A DNA stretch of 64,000 bases from Petrosia ficiformis. Taxonomy: Eukaryota; Porifera; Demospongiae; Haplosclerida; Petrosiidae. A model generated the notes under the pieces. The model saw nothing but the letters and a program-made list of their open reading frames with translations, was not told the origin of the DNA and made no database searches. Below, piece after piece: positions 35,301 through 43,810 of this stretch (positions are counted from its first letter, which is position 1; every line of letters begins with the position of its first letter). The position numbers and the translations under genes were made by a program. The stretch covers positions 9,051,718-9,115,717 of the forward strand of contig OX345639.1 in NCBI GenBank assembly GCA_947044365.1, in the 5' to 3' direction.

Positions 35301-36645
35301 TAGTAGAGGATTAACTATGAATTCTTGTACAATTGTTCCTGTAGTTTTTAGATTAATCTCTGTTAGAAAAAAATGGATACAAATTGAACATTTCTTTTTG
35401 GACAAAATCTATTTTTGAATCTTAAAATTGCAGCATTATTGGTCTGGAAACAGTCAATCTTGTGGGACATTATCTGGTTGTGAATGTCTGGTAAATTTAA
35501 ATTGTTTTGTGAAAATATAGTACCTGACTTTAAATTTACATACTATGATGGGAGCTATACTTTAATAAGTGATATTCAACTGTACTTCTAAGCAGTATAT
35601 TACATGTAGGTACTGAATTCCCACTTCATGTGATAGCATAGTACTAAGGTGTAATACTGTGTAGTACATTCGAAGTACAGTGTACATCACTCACAAAGTA
35701 CACTGTACTCAATGGAAGTACAGTGATAATATGTAAACTTAATAATGTCAGGTACTGTAGGTCAAACTGTCCAGGAGTTGGTTGAACATTTCCATACACT
35801 CAATTAACTATGACTATAACCCCTTTTTATAATTGAAAGTGATCATATATACAAAACCAACACTACATGACCTTTCACCTTTAGGATTCTTTATCCTTAT
35901 TCCTCTGTGTTTGTTGTTCTTTACAACCCATAAAGTATCTGGACGACGTTCTACCTTCAAAACAAATAATGAATGCTTCTGTCTCACAAAATGTTACCTT
36001 ACCTCTTCCAAGAACTGCTTAGATGCTAAAGGTATTGGAAAAGTCTTTGGTGTGAAACTAAAGTGATTTTTTGCCAGTCTAGGTTTACTCACAAAGCATG
36101 ATGTACCTGGAAAATGATTTACCTATTCAAAAACCACAGGAACAGAAAGACTGGATATAATACAGTGCTTGTAGATTATGACGCAATTTTATTATCACCT
36201 TTTGATGAGGTTTTAAGTTGCGGAGATCTTCTTTGAGAGTTCCAAATGGATACTGGTGTGACCACAAAACATCCCAAGGTTCTGCAAGTTTCCGTAAGCG
36301 AAAGTCAAGTCGATCGAAAACAGTGAAGACATGCGACATAGCTAAATCCTGTAGTTAAAGTAGATTACATAATTACAAAAACCATTATTGTTTTACTATA
36401 AGCTAACATAAACACACTAAAATCATTACTTGTTTTGCATAAATCCATACAACAGGCCTACGATCATTTTTCATTCTTGGCTCGCCTACAGAGAAACTAC
36501 TCGCAATACCTGGTCCATCTTGTGTATAAATGAGGTGGTTCTTCCATAAAAGAACAATATTTATCACCAAGCCCAGAGCACAACAGAGCAATAAAACTTT
36601 GAGTGGTCTTGGAGTTCTCCTCAGCCACTGTCCTACGGAAGACAT
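32358..36645 (-). CDS. TTLL15-like tubulin-tyrosine-ligase-family protein (15 exons)
   Basis: ATP-grasp amino-acid ligase of the TTL family, expected to add glutamate or glycine to tubulin or another protein. Exons: 36645-36430, 36348-36199, 36122-36003, 35954-35879, 35359-35290, 35180-35097, 35043-34959, 34777-34699, 34642-34593, 34519-34461, 34411-34345, 34020-33958, 33594-33530, 33477-33381, 32603-32358; in phase, 508 aa. An N-terminal membrane anchor (residues 17-34) follows a basic stretch, giving a type II or signal-anchor topology unusual for TTLLs but known in nematode TTLL-15. Motifs: HVFTVFDRL, WDVLWSHQYPF, LKPHQKVNHFPG, KNNKHRGIRIKN (ATP binding), VQEFIVNP, KFDIGIYTLITS, MEVNLSPNLSSAH (metal binding). 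A Cys-rich tail (CNDGTC, CQLCKKCQED, CCQHSNWC) follows the catalytic core. Confidence 0.85.
32755..33090. repeat. 66-bp tandem minisatellite, five copies
   Basis: Units begin CTACCTGATTAGTA at 32755, 32821, 32887, 32953 and 33023 (period 66, last 70). Each contains GGGGCTTGCTCAGGCTCGCCCC, which can form a GC-rich hairpin, and ends TACATGTACATGTAA. In the last TTLL15-like intron. Confidence 0.9.
34067..34322. mobile_element. MITE family A, TTLL15-like intron copy
   Basis: About 255 bp from TTTACATTCACCATGACCTCA to GAGGTCATCATGAATGTGAA. The outer 20 bp are inverted repeats, and this is one of the cleanest copies. Confidence 0.8.
35519..35757. mobile_element. MITE family B (GTACCTGAC ends)
   Basis: Begins AGTACCTGACTTTAAATTTA and ends AACTTAATAATGTCAGGTAC, giving inverted termini. 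The inside has AAGTACACTGTACTCAATGG palindromes. Copies also at 42536-42958 and 46150-46388. In a TTLL15-like intron. Confidence 0.75.
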
Positions 36646-36808
36646 CTTTTTCTCGCATAATTAAATTAATTATCGTATAATTATATTATTATAATAGGGA
36701 AGGCCCAAAGAAATCATATATAAGCAGCTAAGTACATTATTCAAAAAAAAACAATACATATGTACATAGTGTTCTGCGTGTATGTGTTTTCTTAGTAGCT
36801 AACACCAC

Positions 36809-37939
36809 TTAGTCTACCAGCTTCTTTGCAAGATCAGCGTAAGTCATACCATCTTCATCTTGATCGCCATCACTATGCAAAGGATTACGATTACCAACAG
36901 ATTGTGGAGCCTTAGGTAACCCTAAAACAGTCTTTCCTTTGCTATGTGCAGTTACTACAGTTATCACTATAGCAATTATTATAGCCACGATGAGTAGAGC
37001 AATAATAACACCTTCGATTGCCATGGCAATTTGATAGGGCCTTGAGTTGTCTGTTTGGGTTGACCTTTCTGTTTTTCCTTCTGTACTTGGCGATGGAGAA
37101 GAAGAAATGCTTGTACGTGCTGATGCAGAAGTAGTACTCGAACGTATGGAGGATGATGAGGATGTTGGCACCATTGTACTAGAAGTGGAAGTTGTTGGTG
37201 GAGGTGGATTCACAATTAACTGCCAAGACCACCAGCTCGTTTCGTTGAGCTCATTGGTTGCCATACAACTATACCATTTATCATCCCACACGTTGACATT
37301 GCAAAGCTGCAAAACTGACTTACGAAAGGCAACATCCCCATAAGTGACAATCTCATTGTACACTATTGCAGAGTCACTGCACGAGGAAATATTTTTGCAA
37401 TCCTCTCTAGCCCAAGTAATCCATGGAATAGGATAGCCATATGCTATACATACTGCCTCTACCGTGCTTCCAGTATCTACAGTTGTCATGTTCGGAGGAT
37501 GAACCACGATTGAAGGTGGCTCACTATAAACTTCACCTGAAACAGAGAGGAAAAACTTAGCATCACTGTCTGTAATACCTATGCCAGTTACTCCATTCCA
37601 GGCTGTGCAAATGTATTCATCAGTATCCATGACATCCACTCCACATATCTCAAGAATCGAGAGAACAAATTCAACTCCATCAACTGTGAATTCCTGATCA
37701 ACTATCTTGTATTTGTCGTCTGAATCACTCAGCGGATTATTTGACTGGTTAATACCTCTTGTCCATGTTATGTTTGGAGTTGGAATCCCATAAGCACCAC
37801 AGGTCATTCGGATAGTTTGTGTTGCAACAGCGGTAGTATATGCTGGTGGATGGAGAACAACTGCTGGTGGTGCAGTTTGCAGTTGTGCATCACATTGATA
37901 GATCAGAAAACAAAGGGGTACCAAAGTTATGATACTCAT
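36809..37939 (-). CDS. Ig-domain receptor with ITIM-like tail, paralogue 1 (intronless)
   Basis: Type I membrane receptor of about 376 aa. The chosen start at 37939 gives a clean signal peptide (MSIITLVPLCFLIYQCDA); an upstream in-frame ATG at 37981 would add 14 residues. Two C2/I-type Ig domains follow: MTCGAYG...EYICTAWNG, then EAVCIAYG...WYSCMATN. Each has the extra L-E-I-C / LQLCNV cysteine before the YxC strand, plus several N-glycosylation sites. Next come a Ser/Thr-rich stalk of about 60 residues, a TM helix (AIEGVIIALLIVAIIIAIVI), and a cytoplasmic tail of about 55 residues ending MTYADLAKKLVD. Y-A-D-L fits an ITIM-like or YxxPhi signal. The ligand is unknown. It lies head-to-tail with the paralogue at 38130, 191 bp away. 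Confidence 0.85.
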   Translation of the reverse strand: MSIITLVPLCFLIYQCDAQLQTAPPAVVLHPPAYTTAVATQTIRMTCGAYGIPTPNITWTRGINQSNNPLSDSDDKYKIVDQEFTVDGVEFVLSILEICGVDVMDTDEYICTAWNGVTGIGITDSDAKFFLSVSGEVYSEPPSIVVHPPNMTTVDTGSTVEAVCIAYGYPIPWITWAREDCKNISSCSDSAIVYNEIVTYGDVAFRKSVLQLCNVNVWDDKWYSCMATNELNETSWWSWQLIVNPPPPTTSTSSTMVPTSSSSSIRSSTTSASARTSISSSPSPSTEGKTERSTQTDNSRPYQIAMAIEGVIIALLIVAIIIAIVITVVTAHSKGKTVLGLPKAPQSVGNRNPLHSDGDQDEDGMTYADLAKKLVD

Positions 37940-38129
37940 CTTGTTTGGATCAGATAAATAGCTACGCCCAAAAACAGCCAACGCCTATAGTATTATTTGC
38001 GCAGAGTGGGAGGGGCTGTTTAGTTTATATAAGTCAAACTAGAGAGGCAGCAAAACTATAAACATCAATATAATGTAGCATAATTATGTGTTCCTGTTTT
38101 TTCTTTACTTGCAATCTTGGAGACCTTTG

Positions 38130-39290
38130 TCAATCATCTTCCATCTTCTTTGCAAGATCAGCATACGTCATAGTGTCAACATCGGTTGGGTGAGCATTTT
38201 CATCATGCAAGGGGTTCTCAACAGAAAATACTCGTGGATCTTTCGGAGCATTGGGTATCTCCATAGATGACTTTTCTTTGGTACGTACTACTCTGCAGGC
38301 AACAAAGGCTACGATTATCAAAATCACAATAAGTACAAGAATGATAACTGTTTCAATCCCTATAACAGCTTGGTAGGTACGCTCTTCCACAGCACCTAAT
38401 AATCGACCTGAGCTTCCTTCAGTTGGTGTTGCAGACATTGATGCACTTGTTGAAGAAGTTCGCTGAGTGCTAACGCTAGTAGACTGGCTTACAGAACTTG
38501 AGGATGTTGACACTACAGAACTAGCACTGGAAGATGTTGATGGTGGAGGTGGTGGGTTCACAATCAACTGCCAAGTCCAGTTAGATGAAGCTAATCCATC
38601 CCCTTCAATCCCATTAAATGCCGTACAGCTGTACCAAGAACTATCTATTTGCTGAACATTACAAAGTTGTAGTATTGACTTACGGAAAGAAACATCTCCA
38701 TATGTAACAATCTCATTGTAGACCATTGCAGAGTCACTGCAAGAGATATTTGTGCAGCCAGCCTTATTCCAGGTAATCCAAGGAACGGGATTGCCATAGG
38801 CAACACATACTGCTTCTACAGTGTTATCTGTATCAACAGTTGTTTCTCCTGGAGGATGAACTACGATCGAAGGTGGCTCGCTAACACCACCTGAAACAGA
38901 GAGGAAAAAATTTGCAATATTGTTAGCAATACCTGTACCAGATACACCATTTGAGGCAATACAGGAATATTCATCTGTATCCGTGGCATCAACTCCACAA
39001 ATCTCAAGAACTGATATAGCAAACTCGGTTCCATTCACTGTAAGAGTCTGGTTGTATGCTGTATAAGCATATGAATTGCTTAGCAAAATTGACAGATCCC
39101 CATTTGCTTTTGTCCAGGTTATACTTGGAGTCGGAGAACCATAAGCAGCACAGGTCATTCGAACAGTCTGTGTTGCAACAGCTGTGGAATAGGCTGGTGG
39201 ATGAACAACAATTGCTGCTGGTGCATTTTGTGCGATACTTTCGCAAAGCAGCGAGTAGACAAATACCAAACAGAAAAAGATTTTGTACAT
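38130..39290 (-). CDS. Ig-domain receptor with ITIM-like tail, paralogue 2 (intronless)
   Basis: Protein of 386 aa with the same plan as its neighbour: signal peptide MYKIFFCLVFVYSLLCESIA, two Ig domains (MTCAAYG...EYSCIASNG; EAVCVAYG...WYSCTAFNG), a proline spacer NPPPPP, a Ser/Thr stalk, a TM helix around residues 303-326 and a tail with NPLHDENAHP and terminal DTMTYADLAKKMEDD. The ectodomains differ throughout while the N-P-L-H and M-T-Y-A-D-L-A-K-K tail blocks are conserved. That pattern suggests variable binding and shared signalling. Lack of introns in both, against very intron-rich neighbours, suggests duplication of an intronless or retro-copied ancestor. Confidence 0.85.
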   Translation of the reverse strand: MYKIFFCLVFVYSLLCESIAQNAPAAIVVHPPAYSTAVATQTVRMTCAAYGSPTPSITWTKANGDLSILLSNSYAYTAYNQTLTVNGTEFAISVLEICGVDATDTDEYSCIASNGVSGTGIANNIANFFLSVSGGVSEPPSIVVHPPGETTVDTDNTVEAVCVAYGNPVPWITWNKAGCTNISCSDSAMVYNEIVTYGDVSFRKSILQLCNVQQIDSSWYSCTAFNGIEGDGLASSNWTWQLIVNPPPPPSTSSSASSVVSTSSSSVSQSTSVSTQRTSSTSASMSATPTEGSSGRLLGAVEERTYQAVIGIETVIILVLIVILIIVAFVACRVVRTKEKSSMEIPNAPKDPRVFSVENPLHDENAHPTDVDTMTYADLAKKMEDD

Positions 39291-40603
39291 CTTCTTTTTC
39301 GTCGAAGTAAATAGCCAACGCCCTATAGAATATAATTATTGTGAGCATGCGCATTGAGAGGTTTCTGGGCATGCGCGCCGTACCATATCGATTGCAAACA
39401 CGGACTGGGGATGACGGATTAATTACGGACTGATGTCATGTGACACTTATATTGCTTGAGTGGTTATAAAAGAGGAATAACAAATGGAGAAACGGGAAAT
39501 GAAGAAACACGGGTTCATCACATAGTGATTGAACCCTAAAAATGACTGCCTCGCTGCGCTTGGTAGCTAGCTAAAGGGCTTTAGCCACCTTTATGGAAAG
39601 CTCGCGCTGCACGCTCGTCCCTATCACCTTAATTGTAACAATCCACTAAAGCTAATTTAATGACATTTATTATGTGCTTATCAATTTTTAATTAACAAAA
39701 TTCATAGTTCATTTGATCTGTGATCTGCAGTCTGTGTTTTCTACCTACCCATTCGATTGAGCATAATACTGAGAATCCCCATAAGCATAAGAGAACGTGC
39801 TGGCAATATTCTTAATAAAAAGATTCTCCTTGGGACAAAAATATTATGCATCCAATGCTGCAGATGTATAGCTGCAACTAGCTATACTGACGTATTATGG
39901 TCTTTCAAGTTTATTTCCATAGTGATCCACTAATACTAAAACATTTATAAAACGTCTATCAGTATCCCTTCTATCATAGTTATGAATACATATTTTGGGT
40001 GGTGTAATTAATTATATAATTATTATTATGTTATATATAATATGTATATATGTGTGAAACCTCATCTATTCAAAACACCCTGAAATGAGGAAGGGATAGT
40101 ATGGGTTCACCTACTCCACTTTTGCCTACTTTGACAGTTCATTTGCCTACATGTGGGCACTTATAAATTCATCCCTGAAATGAGGACACCTCTTTAATCA
40201 GGGCACATATTTCTATGATATTTGTCCCAAGGGTGTCCAGAGCCTGTATATATATACACGTAATTTTCACCTGGCAAGCTGCATTGTTCAGTATATCACA
40301 TTATCCCATCAAACCTGAAAGGATTGATTATTTACAACAATGTCACAAAGAAGTCTAAATGAAAAACAACTTTCAACTGCAAAAAGGGCTTCTTCATTTT
40401 TTATGTACATATCATAATCCACTTATTAGTCCGGTGGTGACAACCCTTCAACATCAACAGTCAATTCACATTTATAAATCATGTATAATAAATATATAAT
40501 ATTCACAATTTTAATAATGTATAATAAATAAATAAATTTTCTGGGGTCATATTTTTACCCTTTAATCATTTTAATCTTTCTTAAAAATTATCCCATCTAT
40601 CAC
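39291..40603. other. Intergenic region upstream of Ig receptors
   Basis: About 1.3 kb without a supported gene. It holds a 26-bp imperfect hairpin at 39511-39536 (GGGTTCATCAC ... TGAACCC) and GC-richer DNA at 39545-39625. The remainder is AT-rich. The first part should contain the promoter of the 38130-39290 gene. Confidence 0.5.
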
Positions 40604-42217
40604 TCAAAAAAGTTTCAATTTTTTTTTCCATATTTTCCATGTAGTTTCACGTTCAGCAATATTAGCCAACTTCACTTCCTCTTTTTCTTCATGTTTGAAA
40701 GTGATTCCACAAACACAATGTTCTCTCTTCTGCCAATACAGAAGAATTGGCATCAAGGGGTGTGGCAATGCATCAACATTGTTAAGCCAATGTTCGTCTA
40801 CTGGTCCCAAGAAATAAAAATAAGGAGGAGGTGTACCAATTGTCTGATTGGAATGAAATACACTGGAAAATCCATGTGTAGAGAAGATACACTGACCAGT
40901 ATATGTACATATAACTTTTAATCTTCCTTCTATCGACGCATAGCCTATTAAAGTATAAACATGTCCAATTGCTAACAGCCAAATCTGATTATTGGTATCA
41001 CTTCGTGGTAAATGGACACACACCTCTTTAATCAGTGTACTGATGTTCCATATGTGTAGTGTGTCACTAAATATGTATCCAAGAAGCTGATTATCTGCTG
41101 ATATTACAAATGGTGTATTGTGGTACTTTTCAGTAACTAAGGTATAGATTACAGCAATATCATATTCTTTGTTGCTTTGTAAAACAGCAAGTGGATTGTA
41201 GTCAATTTGGTAAGTTTCGTTCATTTCGTAAACTACTATTGTGTCACCCCATTGAACTAAAAACTTGTGAGTGCAACAAAAACTGTCTCCATCTGTAATA
41301 TTAGTTTGAGAAATCAATGCAGAATATTTACAGCCTTGATTACTTGGTGTAGGTGATATATAATATGGAGTATCTAATCTATGGTAGGATATTGAAGGAG
41401 CACTATTTCCTCGTCCCAGTCGAAGAACCTGGACTTCCCAATAACTTTCTTTTGGTTTTCGTTTGGAAATCAACTTTACAATTACAACTAAAAAGCAACT
41501 TTCGCAACAACTTAATATCAAATCTTGGTCAAAAAGTTCAGGTCCATTCCAATCAAGAAGCTTCTTGTTTGTTGCTAAATGATATCCTTGCCACCTGCCA
41601 CTAGCACTAACAAACAACAAATACTCACAATATACATGCAACCAACGTATCCTGCCAACAGGTCCATATGAAATCGGGTCAAACTGGTTTGTTTTTCTTA
41701 GTACTTGTGTGCCCGGTTTGATTTTATGTACAGTTATTGCTTCAGGGAGGAAGTCTTGGTATAGGGTGCCAGCAACAACACCAAATCGTGAATAGTTACA
41801 ATGGAAATATGTGTCATTAGGATAACGAGTAGATGCATAGATAACTTCTGGTCTTGATTCCATTATGTAACGTCTGTTCTTCCAAACTCTGAGAACAAAG
41901 CTAAAATAGTTTGGGAATGAGTCTTTATTTTGTTCAAAAATATATGCAGATACTCCTAAGATAGACATAGCTTTTTTCCAGTAGCCAGTGAGGTCTTTGA
42001 TCTTCTCGTACCATTGTTTACATACCTTCATACTTGATAAAACATCCTTCACCGTGAGACAAAGAAGAATCTGGATCACAATTTCAGGAGGAAGAAGAGC
42101 AACATAGTCCACTTTGACAGAGTTAATTCCTTTTACCCCATTTGAATAATGACTAGAAGGTATCGTGATTGGTACATTACTCGGTGAAAGAAAGCTTGGG
42201 ATGTCTTTGTAAGCCAT
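40604..42217 (-). CDS. F-box protein, intronless (537 aa)
   Basis: Probable substrate adaptor of an SCF ubiquitin ligase. The F-box is at residues about 41-85 (LPPEIVIQILLCLTVKDVLS, then CKQWYEKI and YWKKA). The following 440 residues have spaced beta-strand/Trp patterns (WLHVYCEYLLFVSASGRWQG, KFLVQWGDTIVVYE, LHIWNIST) suggesting a divergent beta-propeller, but no canonical WD repeats. The C-terminus is basic. Not assigned to a named FBX orthologue. A 119-bp piece of its coding DNA recurs in reverse orientation at 43102-43220. Confidence 0.8.
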   Translation of the reverse strand: MAYKDIPSFLSPSNVPITIPSSHYSNGVKGINSVKVDYVALLPPEIVIQILLCLTVKDVLSSMKVCKQWYEKIKDLTGYWKKAMSILGVSAYIFEQNKDSFPNYFSFVLRVWKNRRYIMESRPEVIYASTRYPNDTYFHCNYSRFGVVAGTLYQDFLPEAITVHKIKPGTQVLRKTNQFDPISYGPVGRIRWLHVYCEYLLFVSASGRWQGYHLATNKKLLDWNGPELFDQDLILSCCESCFLVVIVKLISKRKPKESYWEVQVLRLGRGNSAPSISYHRLDTPYYISPTPSNQGCKYSALISQTNITDGDSFCCTHKFLVQWGDTIVVYEMNETYQIDYNPLAVLQSNKEYDIAVIYTLVTEKYHNTPFVISADNQLLGYIFSDTLHIWNISTLIKEVCVHLPRSDTNNQIWLLAIGHVYTLIGYASIEGRLKVICTYTGQCIFSTHGFSSVFHSNQTIGTPPPYFYFLGPVDEHWLNNVDALPHPLMPILLYWQKREHCVCGITFKHEEKEEVKLANIAERETTWKIWKKKLKLF

Positions 42218-43101
42218 TGTAGAGAAAGCCCTTGGAATTGTAACACTTCTCCATAATATGCCGAATCATGGATATATAATTATATATAAACACACCCACA
42301 ATAATAACAAAAATAAGTTATAAGTGTGAAAATAATTTGTTATAGCAAATAATTATGGATCAGACTACATTAATTTTGATTTTAAAAACAGCTTTAAGCT
42401 TCAGCAGAGTGAATGTACAATTAGCTCTAGTTAATTAATTACGATTCAGCAGAAATCTTTCGAACATATAGAAAGCTGACTTTGGTTTATATTGAGGTAC
42501 CTATGAGGAAATAAGGAAATAAGGAAATGGTATAACAGTACCTGACATTATTAAGTTTACATACTATCACTATAGTACTTATAATGTAGTTTGTAAGTGA
42601 AGTACACTGTACTTTGAATGTACAGTACCTGACATTATTAAGTTTACATACTATCACTGTACTTCCATTGAGTACAGTGTACTTTATGAGTGAAGTACAC
42701 TGTACTTTTGAATGTACAGTACCTGAAATTATTAAGTTTACATACTATCACTGTAATTCCATTCACTACTTTGTGAGTGAAGTACACTCACTGTACTTAG
42801 AATGTACTACACAGTATTACACCTTAGTACTATGCAAATGTAAGGGGAATTCACACATTACAGTACAGATAGTACTACTTAGAAGTACAGTTGACTATCA
42901 CCTTATGAAAGTATAGCTCCCATCATAGTATGTAAACGTAATAAAGTCAGGTACTGTACACATAATTAGATACATTGCTACAGAAAGATTTATAAGGAAA
43001 TACAGAACAGTGTACTTCAACAAAACATTTTCAGTCTTAAGATCTGTTTCTTCCACAATACTGGCACAGCTCTCCCAAGATTGATCAATAATTATATTAT
43101 T
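42218..43101. other. Intergenic region between F-box gene and its fragment
   Basis: No gene seen. The centre is the family B MITE array (42536-42958); the rest is AT-rich flank that should include the F-box gene promoter. Confidence 0.5.
42536..42958. mobile_element. MITE family B with tandemly amplified left end
   Basis: The left terminus CCTGACATTATTAAGTTTAC occurs three times (about 42541, 42629, 42722; spacing about 90 bp) before a single right end at about 42940 (GTAAACGTAATAAAGTCAGG). A normal copy has one left end, so this is an internally amplified or nested version. Confidence 0.7.
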
Positions 43102-43220
43102 AGAGTTTGGAAGAACAGACGTTACATAATGGAATCAAGACCGGAAGTTATCTATGCATCTACTCGTTATCCTAACGACACATATTTCCATTGTAACTAT
43201 TCACGATTTGGTGTTGTTGC
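43102..43220 (+). pseudogene. Inverted fragment of the F-box coding sequence
   Basis: 119 bp identical, except for two bases, to the reverse complement of 41773-41893 (F-box protein residues about 109-148, starting VWKNRRYIMES). Both differences are synonymous (CCA/CCG, AAT/AAC) and the reading frame stays open. The piece is preceded by TATTATTAG, which could serve as a splice acceptor, but I see no neighbouring exon of the gene. Confidence 0.8.
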
Positions 43221-43810
43221 GCCTTGGATCAACCTTAGAAGGTTTCAACATTCACTGAGAACACTTTATCAACCAAATGAACCATTGCAATAGGATTGAG
43301 TAATAATCACATACATTCCAATATTAATGCATTGTATCACATGATTTTGGTCTGACAATATTATTGCAAAGGCACAATGTTATTTTACTGCAGTTAAATA
43401 ATATTTATATACACAAAATGTTATATACATACAGTTAAAAAATACTATAACACTTAATCTTGAGCTATGTGCTCTCAAAACTATGATCAGGATTGTCATC
43501 TTTAAAAAAATGCACCTTAATCTTGCAATATTAATCATTAGTTGCAATAATCGTGAGTCACCTTTAAGCATTAATCGCAAAACTTAATTTTCAATATCTC
43601 CCAAAGATAACATGCAGTATATGACTCTTCTTCTATAAACATTCAATATATATGACTCCTCTTCTTTTCTAAGAAAACACCCATAACATGCAATATAATT
43701 ATATGACTCTTTCTAAGAAAATATGCAGTGTCATTCATTAATTAATACATATTTATGTATAAACAACTATTGCATGCTTATACTTATACACTCAGCTAAA
43801 TGTTACTCAC

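Noticed and set aside
35954..36002. In-frame read-through joining TTLL15-like exons 3 and 4
   Set aside because: The 48-bp segment has GT-AG ends and its removal aligns FLEE directly to the VERRPDTLW block expected in the family.
39511..39536. GGGTTCATCAC...TGAACCC hairpin as tRNA T arm or regulatory element
   Set aside because: No other tRNA arms nearby, and a single short imperfect hairpin is not informative.
43225..43290. Minus-strand peptide PIAMVHLVDKVFSVNVETF as the missing carboxypeptidase tail exon
   Set aside because: Superficial resemblance to the P-x-A...F tail, but no acceptor, no V-P motif and an uncertain frame.
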